The notes beneath the pieces are model-generated. The model ran no database searches, had not been told where the DNA came from, and worked only from the letters and a program-made list of their open reading frames with translations. 64,000 nucleotides of DNA, taken from Streptomyces kronopolitis (lineage in GTDB: Bacteria > Actinomycetota > Actinomycetes > Streptomycetales > Streptomycetaceae). The stretch covers positions 113,708-177,707 of the forward strand of contig NZ_BMND01000014.1 of the NCBI RefSeq assembly GCF_014646275.1, in the 5' to 3' direction. Made by a program: the position numbers and the translations under genes. Position 1 is the first letter of the stretch. Each line of letters opens with the position of its first letter. Below, piece by piece: positions 38,250 to 47,089 of the stretch.

Positions 38250-39394
38250 CCGTCCTGCCCTCCGTGGACGGCGAGCAGGGCCCGCATCCGGGCGGCGGCG
38301 CGCTCCGGGTCGGGGAACAGGCCCAGTGCGTCGGCTAGTTGGTGGGCGCGCCGCAGGTGCGGCAGCGAGCGCGCCGACTGGAGTCCGCCGACCATGGTGA
38401 AGTGCGACTGGTGGCCGGCCAGCCAGGCGAGCAGGACGATGCCGGTCCTGTAGTGGCGGGTGGGTGCCCGGAAGAGGTGGCGGGAGAGCGCGACGGTCGG
38501 GTCCAGAGCGGCCCGGAACGCGGCCGCTCCCCGGGGGCCGGGGGTGTCGAGGTGGCGCAGGGCGTCGGCGGCGCGGCGGGCGAGCGGGTCGAAGATGCCC
38601 AGCAGGGCGTCGCTGTGGCCGTGTGTGTCGCCCGCGATCAGCTCGGGGTAGTGGAAGTCGTCGCCGGTGTAGCAGCGCACGCCCGGGGGCAGCATGCGGC
38701 GCAGCCGTACTTCCCGGTCGGCGTCCAGGAGGGAGACCTTCACGCCGTCGACCCGGTCCGGGTGGGCGGCGATGATCCGCAGGAGGGTCGCGGTGGCCGC
38801 GTCGGGGTCCGTGCCGCCCCAGTAGCCGGTCAGCGCCGGGTCGAACAGGGGGCCGAGCCAGTGCAGGATCGCCGGGCGGGCCGTCTGGCGCAGGAGGTGG
38901 CCGTACAGCTCCTGGTAGTCGTCGGGGCCGGTGGCGGCCGCGGCGAGCTGCCGGGAGGCCAGCAGGACGGGGCGGGCGCCGGCGTCCTCGACGACCGTGA
39001 GCTGTTCCTCGTAGGCGGCTCGCACCTGGTCCAGCGTCGCTCCGTGGGCGGGCAGTTGGTCGGTTCCGGCGCCGCAGGACAGGAGGCCGCCGGCGGCCCG
39101 GGCCTCGGCGCCGGTGCGGCGGATCAGTTCGGCGGCGGCGGTCCAGTCCAGGCCCGCGCCGCGCTGGGCGGTGTCCATCGCCTCGGCCACGCCCAGGCCC
39201 TGGGCCCACAGGTGGTGGCGGAATGCGAGGGTGGCGTCCCAGTCGAGGGCGGCCGGGCCGTCCGGGCCGGTGTCGGCGTACGGATCGGCCACCACATGGG
39301 CGGCGGCGAAGACCGTACGGGAGCGCGTCGGGGGGTGCGCGGCACGGGGTGCGGCGCCCGGCCCGGAGGAGGCGGGGGTGCCCGGGGCGGTCAC
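38246..39394 (-). CDS. DUF993 family protein (dihydrodipicolinate-synthase-like)
   Basis: A 382-residue protein of DUF993, a family placed near dihydrodipicolinate synthase aldolases. Motifs include TVFAAAHVVADPY, LDWDATLAFRHHLWAQGLGVAEAMDTAQRG, ILHWLGPLFDPALTGYWG, DGVKVSLLDADREV with the candidate Schiff-base lysine, and CYTGDDFHYPELIAGD. It probably cleaves or dehydrates a sugar acid, but no reaction is established. The GTG start at 39394 overlaps the stop of the upstream oxidoreductase (GTGA) and its own stop overlaps the next start (ATGA), so all three genes are translationally coupled. The first 25 residues are Pro/Ala-rich. Confidence 0.87.
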   Translation of the reverse strand: MTAPGTPASSGPGAAPRAAHPPTRSRTVFAAAHVVADPYADTGPDGPAALDWDATLAFRHHLWAQGLGVAEAMDTAQRGAGLDWTAAAELIRRTGAEARAAGGLLSCGAGTDQLPAHGATLDQVRAAYEEQLTVVEDAGARPVLLASRQLAAAATGPDDYQELYGHLLRQTARPAILHWLGPLFDPALTGYWGGTDPDAATATLLRIIAAHPDRVDGVKVSLLDADREVRLRRMLPPGVRCYTGDDFHYPELIAGDTHGHSDALLGIFDPLARRAADALRHLDTPGPRGAAAFRAALDPTVALSRHLFRAPTRHYRTGIVLLAWLAGHQSHFTMVGGLQSARSLPHLRRAHQLADALGLFPDPERAAARMRALLAVHGGQDG

Positions 39395-40556
39395 GGGGTG
39401 GGCTCCGGTGCGGCGAGGTCCCCTACCGGCAGGCGGCGGCCCTCCGCCGAGGAGCGCAGCGCGAGCGCGGCGAGCTGGACGCCGCGGGCGCCGGCGGCCA
39501 GGTCCCAGCGCCAGGGCCCGTCCCGTAGGACGTGCCGCAGGAACAGCTCCCACTGCGCCTTGAAGGCGTTGTCGAAGGTGTCGTTGTCGGGGACCTCCTG
39601 CCACTGGTCGCGGAACGCCCCGGAGGCCGGCAGGTCGGGGTTCCAGACCGGCCGCGGGGTGGTGGCGCGGTGCTGCACCCGGCAGTGGCGCAGTCCGGCG
39701 ACGGCCGATCCCTCGGTGCCGTCCACCTGGAATTCCAGCAGTTCGTCGCGGTGCACCCGCACCGCCCAGGAGGAGTTGATCTGCGCGACGATGCCGCCGG
39801 CCAGTTCGAGGATGCCGTAGGCGGCGTCGTCGGCGGTGGCCTCGTACGGGGTGCCCGACTCGTCCCAGCGGCGCGGGATGTGGGTGGTGACGTGCGCCTG
39901 GACGCTGCGGACCGGTCCGAACAGCTCGTGCAGGACGTACTCCCAGTGCGGGAACATGTCGGCCGCGATGCCGCCGCCGTCCTCGGCGCGGTAGTTCCAG
40001 GAGGGGCGCTGGGCCGGCTGCCGGTCGCCTTCGAAGACCCAGTAGCCGAACTCGCCCCGTACGGACAGGATGCGGCCGAAGAATCCGCCCTCGACGAGGC
40101 GGCGGAGCTTGCGGAGGCCGGGCAGGAAGAGCTTGTCCTGGACGACGCCGTTCTTGACGCCGGCCTCCCGGGCCAGCCGGGCCAGTTCGAGGGCGCCGGT
40201 GAGGCTGCTCGCGGTGGGCTTCTCGACGTACAGCGGCTTCCCGGCGGCGATCGCCTTCTTGACGGCTTCCTCGCGGGCGGCGGTGACCTGGGCGTCGAAG
40301 TAGATGTCGATGCTGTCGTCGCCCAGTACGGCGTCGAGGTCGCAGCTCCAGTGCGGCAGGTTGTGGCGGGCGGCCAGCGCCGGAGCTTGGGCGCGGAGCG
40401 GCCGACCAGCACCGGCTCGGGGAGGATCACCGTCCCGTCGGGCAGGGCGAGGCCGCCCTGGTCGCGCAGGGCCAGGAGGGAGCGCACCAGGTGCTGGCGG
40501 TGTCCCATGCGCCCGGTCACCCCGTTCATGGCGATGCGTACGGTCGTGGATGGCAC
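39391..40556 (-). pseudogene. Gfo/Idh/MocA oxidoreductase with a -1 frameshift
   Basis: The full gene would encode about 388 residues. The N-terminal part (from GTG 40556, with GAGAGGGG upstream) reads VRIAMNGVTGRMGHRQHLVRSL and then VLVGRSAPKLR. After that the matching frame moves by one base: the second frame gives ALAARHNLPHWSCDLDAVLGDD, followed by PLYVEKPTASSLTGAL with the EKP signature, then FGYWVFEGDRQPAQRPSWNY and FPHWEYVLHELFGP. One base is missing near 40381-40383, where only CG stands for an expected CGN codon. Apart from this the gene looks intact. It heads the operon with DUF993 and a TIM-barrel protein. A sequencing error is possible, as is a recent inactivation. Confidence 0.82.
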
Positions 40557-40746
40557 GGTCGGGCCCCTCTCGCTCGCCGCGGGCAGGCGTCCCCGGATCG
40601 CTCGCCGCAGGCGGGCAGGCGTCCCCGGACCAGTAAGCGCCTCCTCGCGCCGGGGCGCCAGCATGCGGGGCGAGGTCGTGGGGGCGGGCGGGGGCAAAGC
40701 CGGGGCGTTGCGGGGGGGTGTGCAGATCGGCTTCGAGGACTTACTC

Positions 40747-40759
40747 TTGACTCAGTCAA
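40747..40759 (+). promoter_or_regulatory. Perfect palindromic MarR-type operator
   Basis: TTGACT-C-AGTCAA is a perfect 13-bp palindrome ending 17 bases before the MarR-GNAT start codon, overlapping a possible -10 box TACTCT (40742-40747). MarR proteins commonly bind such sites over their own promoters. Confidence 0.7.
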
Positions 40760-40776
40760 CGTTGAGGGGGTCGACG

Positions 40777-41763
40777 ATGACCGCATCCGCCGGACCGCCC
40801 GGCCCGTCGGGCGACGCCACGCCCGATCCCGCAGCCGATGTCCGCGCGCTGCGCCGGTTCAACCGCTTCTACGTCAACCTGATCGGCGCCTTCGACTACG
40901 GGCGCCAGCTGTACACCCCGTTCACCCTCACCGAGGCGCGGATCCTCTACGAGATCGCCCACCACGATCGGGTGGACGCCGCGGACCTCCGGGTGTCCCT
41001 GTCGCTGGACGCCGGCTATCTCAGCAGGCTGCTCGGCAAGTTCGAGGACCGGAAGCTGATCACCCGCGGCCGGTCCGAGCGGGATCCCCGCCGGCAGTGC
41101 ATCATGCTGACGCCCGCCGGCTGGGAGGCGGCCGGGCTGCTGGAGGAGCGCTCCCAGGAGGCCGTGGGCTCGCTGCTGACGGATCTGCCCGCGGCGGACC
41201 GGGCCCGCCTGGTGGACTCGGCGCGGACCATCCACGCCCTGCTCGCCAAGGGCCCGGAGGAGGCGCCCGACGCCCGTCCGCCCGAGGTCGTGCTGCGCCG
41301 CCCCTACCCCGGGGACCTGGGCTGGATGGTGGAGCGCAACGCCGCCCTCTACGCCGCCGAGTACGGCTTCGACCTGTCCTACGAGGCGCTGGTGGCCCGG
41401 ATCGTGGCGGAGTACGCCGAGGCCTTCGACCCGCGATGGGACCGCACCTGGATAGCGGAGCTGGGCGGGGACCGGGTGGGCGCCGTGATGTGCGTACGGG
41501 ACGGCGCCCCGGGCGTCGCCCGGCTGCGGCTGCTGCTGGTGGAGCCCGGCGCGCGCGGCCACGGCGTGGGCCGCCAACTCGTCGACACCTGCGTGGAGTT
41601 CGCCCGGGAGGCCGGGTACGGCGAACTGGCACTGTGGACCAACTCCGTGCTCCACGCGGCCCGGGGGCTCTACCAGCGCGCCGGTTTCGAGCTGGTCTCC
41701 GAGTCGGCGCACCACAGCTTCGGCCAGGACCTGGTCGGACAGGACTGGCGACTGACGCTCTGA
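40777..41763 (+). CDS. MarR regulator fused to a GNAT acetyltransferase
   Basis: A 328-residue two-domain protein. Residues about 20-165 are a MarR winged helix: FTLTEARILYEIAHHDRVDAADLRVSLSLDAGYLSRLLGKFEDRKLI and the wing SERDPRRQCIMLTPAGW. Residues about 170-325 are a GNAT fold with the acetyl-CoA site RLLLVEPGARGHGVGRQLVDTCVEFAREAGY and NSVLHAARGLYQRAGFEL. This fused pair is known in actinobacteria; it may sense an amine or acyl-CoA state and modify a small molecule or protein. GAGGGGG precedes the ATG by seven bases. A perfect palindrome sits over its promoter, and it is divergent from the DUF993 operon, which it might also control. Confidence 0.92.
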   Translation: MTASAGPPGPSGDATPDPAADVRALRRFNRFYVNLIGAFDYGRQLYTPFTLTEARILYEIAHHDRVDAADLRVSLSLDAGYLSRLLGKFEDRKLITRGRSERDPRRQCIMLTPAGWEAAGLLEERSQEAVGSLLTDLPAADRARLVDSARTIHALLAKGPEEAPDARPPEVVLRRPYPGDLGWMVERNAALYAAEYGFDLSYEALVARIVAEYAEAFDPRWDRTWIAELGGDRVGAVMCVRDGAPGVARLRLLLVEPGARGHGVGRQLVDTCVEFAREAGYGELALWTNSVLHAARGLYQRAGFELVSESAHHSFGQDLVGQDWRLTL

Positions 41764-41848
41764 CGGGGGGCGAGGCAAGGCAGGTCGGGGCGGGGGCCTA
41801 CGGCGGGACAGGGTGCGGTGAGGGCGCCGGGGGACGGGGTGCGGGGCC

Positions 41849-42046
41849 ACGGGTGGCGGGGCTGAGACCTCGGGTGGCGAGGGTGCGGAACCCAGTGGCG
41901 GTGGTGAGGTCTCGGGTGGCGAGGGTTGCGGACTCCAGTGGCGAGGGTGGGGCCCCGGGTCGCGCGGGCGCTGACCCCGGGTGGCTCGGTGAGGCCCCCG
42001 GGTGTCGAAGGTGCGGACCCGGGTGGCGCGGGCGCGGCCCCCGGGT
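41849..42046 (+). repeat. Degenerate tandem repeat, about ten ~20-bp units
   Basis: Units centred on CGGGTGGCGAGGGTGCGGA follow one another with variation, each separated by ACCC, CCCA or GTCT. The 436-base gap 41764-42199 contains nothing else recognisable except the ribosome site of the next gene. Frames through the repeat are Arg/Val-rich and not credible proteins. Confidence 0.7.
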
Positions 42047-42199
42047 GCCCCGCCCGTGTACGCCGCTGCCCAAGCCCCCGCTCGCCGCTCCGGACGACTC
42101 ACCCGGCGCAAAACGGGCACGGACCACGGAACACGGGGAAGGACCGTGGGAAGGACGGGGAGAACACCCGCAACACCCGCAACCAGGAGGAGCGCAGGC

Positions 42200-43204
42200 A
42201 TGGTCAACACGGGCGCCACGAACGGTACGACCGGCATGGGCAGCACGGACGGTACGAACGGCGCGGGCGGCGCGACCGGTACGGGCAGCACGAATAGCGC
42301 GGGCGGCACGGGCGGCACGAACGGCTCCACCCCGGCGATGCGCTTCGCGTTCTCGACCCTCGGTGTGCCGGGGATGCCGGTGCCGGAGGTGATCGGGCTG
42401 GCGGCCGACGCCGGGTATCAGGGGGTGGAACTGCGGGCCCATCCGGAGGAGCCGGTGCATCCGCTGCTCGGGGCGCGGGAACGCGCCGAGGTGCGCGGCC
42501 GGTTCGCCGACGCCGGGGTCGAGATCCTGGCGGTGGCCGGATACGCCGGGGTCGCCGCCGCCCGGGACACGGCGGGTGAGCAGGAACTGGCGCAGGAGCT
42601 GAGCGAGCTGGTGCTGCTGGCTGCCGACCTGGGGGCGCCCTACGTCCGGGTCTTCCCGGGCGGCGGGGACCGCCCGGCGGACGCGGCGGACGCGGACGCC
42701 GCCCGCCGGCTCGCCGCGGTGGCCCCGCTCGCCGCCGAGCGGGGCGTCCGGGTCCTGCTGGAGACCCATGACTCGCACCGCACGGGCGCGGACGCCGCGC
42801 GGGTGCTGGGCCCCGTGGGGCACCGTCAGATCGGCGCGGTCTGGGACGTGCTGCACAGCTGGCTGGGCGGCGAGGAGCCCGTGGACACCCATGCCGCGCT
42901 CGCCCCGCATCTGGGCTATGTGCAGGTCAAGGATGTCGCCTCGGCCGAGGACCGCACCCCGCTCCCGCTCGGCGCCGGCGCCCTGCCGCTGGCGGCCGTC
43001 CTGGACACCCTCGCCCGCGACCCCGAGGACGCCCACGGCCCGGTGCCGGCCACGGAAGGCGGCTACGACCAGGGGCCGGGCGGCTGGCTCTGCTGGGAGT
43101 ACGAGAAGCGCTGGTTCCCGCAGGCGGCGGACCTCCCCGGGCTGCTGGCCCCGGGCCGCGCCCACCTCCAGCGGCTGCTGTCCGGCGCCGCCGCCGGCTC
43201 CTGA
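42200..43204 (+). CDS. Sugar-phosphate isomerase/epimerase-like TIM-barrel protein with repeat-coded N-terminus
   Basis: A 334-residue protein. From about residue 48 it is a xylose-isomerase-like TIM barrel: MRFAFSTLGVPGMPVPEVIGLAADAGYQGVELRAH, EILAVAGYAGVAA, YVRVFPGGGDR, RVLLETHDSHRTG (metal Glu), GAVWDVLHSWLGGEEP (Asp-His) and GYVQVKDVA. The first 47 residues are Gly/Thr/Asn/Ser-rich and encoded by a short DNA repeat. The ATG at 42200 is favoured by AGGAGGAG eight bases upstream; the internal ATG at 42338, where the fold begins, has no ribosome site. It is a stand-alone gene; the substrate is probably a sugar or polyol, but cannot be named. Confidence 0.85.
   Translation: MVNTGATNGTTGMGSTDGTNGAGGATGTGSTNSAGGTGGTNGSTPAMRFAFSTLGVPGMPVPEVIGLAADAGYQGVELRAHPEEPVHPLLGARERAEVRGRFADAGVEILAVAGYAGVAAARDTAGEQELAQELSELVLLAADLGAPYVRVFPGGGDRPADAADADAARRLAAVAPLAAERGVRVLLETHDSHRTGADAARVLGPVGHRQIGAVWDVLHSWLGGEEPVDTHAALAPHLGYVQVKDVASAEDRTPLPLGAGALPLAAVLDTLARDPEDAHGPVPATEGGYDQGPGGWLCWEYEKRWFPQAADLPGLLAPGRAHLQRLLSGAAAGS
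42218..42330 (+). repeat. Coding minisatellite in the TIM-barrel gene
   Basis: Degenerate repeats of ACGGGCGGC, GGTACGAACGG and GGCACGAACGG encode an N-terminal tract of Gly, Thr, Asn and Ser ahead of the folded domain. Length variation between strains would be expected. Confidence 0.6.
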
Positions 43205-43214
43205 CCCGCCCGTG

Positions 43215-43368
43215 GCCGGAAGGGAAGGGGGCCGCCTACCGCCGGAGGGGAAGGACGCCCACCCGCCGCCGGAAGGGAGGAGGCCCACCCGCCATGGGAA
43301 GCGAAGGACGCCCGCCCGCCGCCGGAAGACGAGGGCACCCGCCCGCAACCGGAAGGGAAGGGCCCGCC
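43215..43368 (+). repeat. Six tandem ~26-27-bp repeats
   Basis: Units start at 43215, 43241, 43268, 43294, 43321 and 43347 (the last is shorter). Most begin GCCGGAAGGGA and end CCCACCCGCC or CCCGCCCGC. They fill the first part of the 358-base gap before the GH3 gene; the rest (43369-43562) is C-rich spacer plus the GH3 ribosome site. No palindromic unit or fixed spacer is present, so this is not a CRISPR array. Confidence 0.8.
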
Positions 43369-43562
43369 GGGGAAGCGGCCACTCCGCTCCCCCGCTCCCC
43401 CACCCCCACTCCCCTGAGCCCCCATCACACATCCCCGCCCGCCCCGCAATCCCTGGGCGCCACCGCGGAAGGAGTCATTGACCGACAATAGTTTTCCGGC
43501 TATCCGTGTCTCCTTGGAAGTTTCCTTCACAGAGCCGAGGAAGCCCTCCGGAAGGAGCGCGG

Positions 43563-45398
<1,836 letters not shown>

Positions 45399-45421
45399 GG
45401 CGCGGCGGCGGGCACGGACCC

Positions 45422-45454
45422 GGCGCGCCCTCCCGTCCCCGGGGAGGGCGCGCC
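45422..45454. terminator. Bidirectional 13-bp terminator hairpin
   Basis: GGCGCGCCCTCCC pairs perfectly with GGGAGGGCGCGCC around a seven-base loop, between the convergent GH3 and S28 peptidase genes. Confidence 0.7.
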
Positions 45455-45524
45455 GCGTCCGCTGCCGGAGGCCGGCGGTGGGCCCGGCGGCCTTGCGGTC
45501 CGGCGGCCGTGTGGCACTTCGGTC

Positions 45525-46943
45525 CTACGGCCGCAGCAGCGGCATCCGCCGGATCTCCTGCTTGTCCAGCTGCTTGTTGTACGGCGCCAGCGGCGTGGCC
45601 GTGCCGCTCGGGGCCTTGACACCGGCCCAGTCGAGAAGTTCGGCGGTGGCCTTGGTGCGGTCGGCATCCGCCAGCTTGGCGATGTTCGAGCCGTGGTTGC
45701 CGCCGGGCACGGTGAAGACGTACGAGTCGCGGGCGCCCTTGCCCAGCTCGAAGTGCTCCGAACTCCACGGGTCGAACTGCCCGTTGACGAACATCATCCG
45801 GTTCGCGTGGTGGCGCACCCAGTGGTCGACGTCGGGCATCGCGCGCTTGTCGAAGCGCATCGGGATGTCCTTGGGCACGAACGACCGCGAGTTGTTGATG
45901 CCGGGGTACTTCAGCAGGCCGGCGAGGTTCGGGTAGGCGTAGCCGGGCTCGCCCAGCTGGGTGCCCGCCTGGTAGTAGTACGGCGTGTACGGCTCCATGC
46001 CCTGGTCGGTGTAGCTGTCGAAGCCGCCGACCTTGTCCATCCAGGCCCACAGCCCGTCGGTGGAGACGGACGGCTTGGGGACCTCGGCGCAGGCGGTCTC
46101 GGCCGGCTGGTACTGCCAGAAGCCGAAGACCAGGTCCGTGACCATGACCTCGTAGGCCCGGTCGGCGCTGCCGACGGTCTTGAAGGTCTGCTTCTCCTTG
46201 TCGGCCCAGGTCTGGAAGCGGCCGACCATCTCCTTGCGGCGCACCAGGGCCTCGCGCTCGATGGCGGCGAGGTCGGCGCGGCACTGCGCGGTCCCGACGT
46301 TCTTGAAGAACCGGTCGTAGGCGGAGTCCTCGTCGTTGCGTACGTCGTTGGGCGCGACGTAGGCGACGGTGCCGTTCATGTCGTGCGGGAAGAAGCGGCG
46401 GTAGTAGGTGGCGGTCATGCCGCCCTTGCTGCCGCCGGTGTCGATCCAGTTCTTGCGGTAGATGCGGTGCAGGGCCTGGAAGATGCGGTGCTGGTCATCG
46501 GCGGCCTGCCGGATGTTCAGCTTCTTCCAGTCCGTGGGAGCCGGCCGCGACGGGGTGAAGTAGCGGTACTCCAGGGAGACTTGGTTGCCGTCGATGATCT
46601 TGGTGGGTTCGCTGCGGGACGGCGCGGTGTTGACGTTGTAGCCGGAGGTGAAGAACACCGTCGGGCGGTCGACCGACTTGTGCAGCAGGGTCAGCCGCTG
46701 CTGGAACGTCCCCTTCGACGGGTGCCGGTGGTCAATCGGCTGGGTGTAGTTCAGGACGAAGTAGCGGTAGCCGTCGACCGGCTTCTCTTCGATGAGGCTC
46801 ATGCCCGGGATCGCCAGGATCCGGTCCTTGATGTCCTCGGTCTTCGGCTCGGCGGCCGTGGCCGCTCCCGCCGACACGCTGCCGGCGCCCACCGTGCCTA
46901 TGAGCACGGCGAGTGACAGCAGCCATCTGGTGGCCTTGCGCAT
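45525..46943 (-). CDS. Secreted S28-family tripeptidyl/prolyl aminopeptidase-like protease
   Basis: A 472-residue secreted serine protease. A Sec signal (MRKATRWLLSLAVLIGTVG, cleavage near AATA-AEP) is followed by FVLNYTQPIDHRHPSKGTFQQRLTLLHK and SLEYRYFTPSRP, typical of the S28/tripeptidyl aminopeptidase group. The nucleophile elbow is DTGGSKGGMTATYYRRFFP (Ser about 172), the acid residue lies in FVNGQFDPWS, and the His in PGGNHGSNIAK. Such enzymes trim short peptides from the N-terminus of secreted proteins. The ATG follows GGGGAGGG. It is convergent with GH3 and downstream of the large ABC exporter on the same strand. Confidence 0.92.
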   Translation of the reverse strand: MRKATRWLLSLAVLIGTVGAGSVSAGAATAAEPKTEDIKDRILAIPGMSLIEEKPVDGYRYFVLNYTQPIDHRHPSKGTFQQRLTLLHKSVDRPTVFFTSGYNVNTAPSRSEPTKIIDGNQVSLEYRYFTPSRPAPTDWKKLNIRQAADDQHRIFQALHRIYRKNWIDTGGSKGGMTATYYRRFFPHDMNGTVAYVAPNDVRNDEDSAYDRFFKNVGTAQCRADLAAIEREALVRRKEMVGRFQTWADKEKQTFKTVGSADRAYEVMVTDLVFGFWQYQPAETACAEVPKPSVSTDGLWAWMDKVGGFDSYTDQGMEPYTPYYYQAGTQLGEPGYAYPNLAGLLKYPGINNSRSFVPKDIPMRFDKRAMPDVDHWVRHHANRMMFVNGQFDPWSSEHFELGKGARDSYVFTVPGGNHGSNIAKLADADRTKATAELLDWAGVKAPSGTATPLAPYNKQLDKQEIRRMPLLRP

Positions 46944-47040
46944 GCACCCTCCCCTTGGGATAGCAAAGGTCGGGCTGAACCTATCGGCGCGCTGCGGGTG
47001 CCACCAGCCCTCGGCGCCATCCGGTGGATCTTCCGAATGG

Positions 47041-47072
47041 CCGCGGGGACCGCCGGGCGGCAGTCCCCGCGG
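47041..47072 (-). terminator. Terminator hairpin after the fused ABC exporter
   Basis: CCGCGGGGAC pairs perfectly with GTCCCCGCGG across a 12-base loop, just downstream of the exporter stop codon on the minus strand. Confidence 0.6.
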
Positions 47073-47089
47073 GGCGGGCCCCGGTCCGC

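Noticed and set aside
43215..43368. A CRISPR array
   Set aside because: The units are directly adjacent, degenerate and without spacers, and no cas gene is present.
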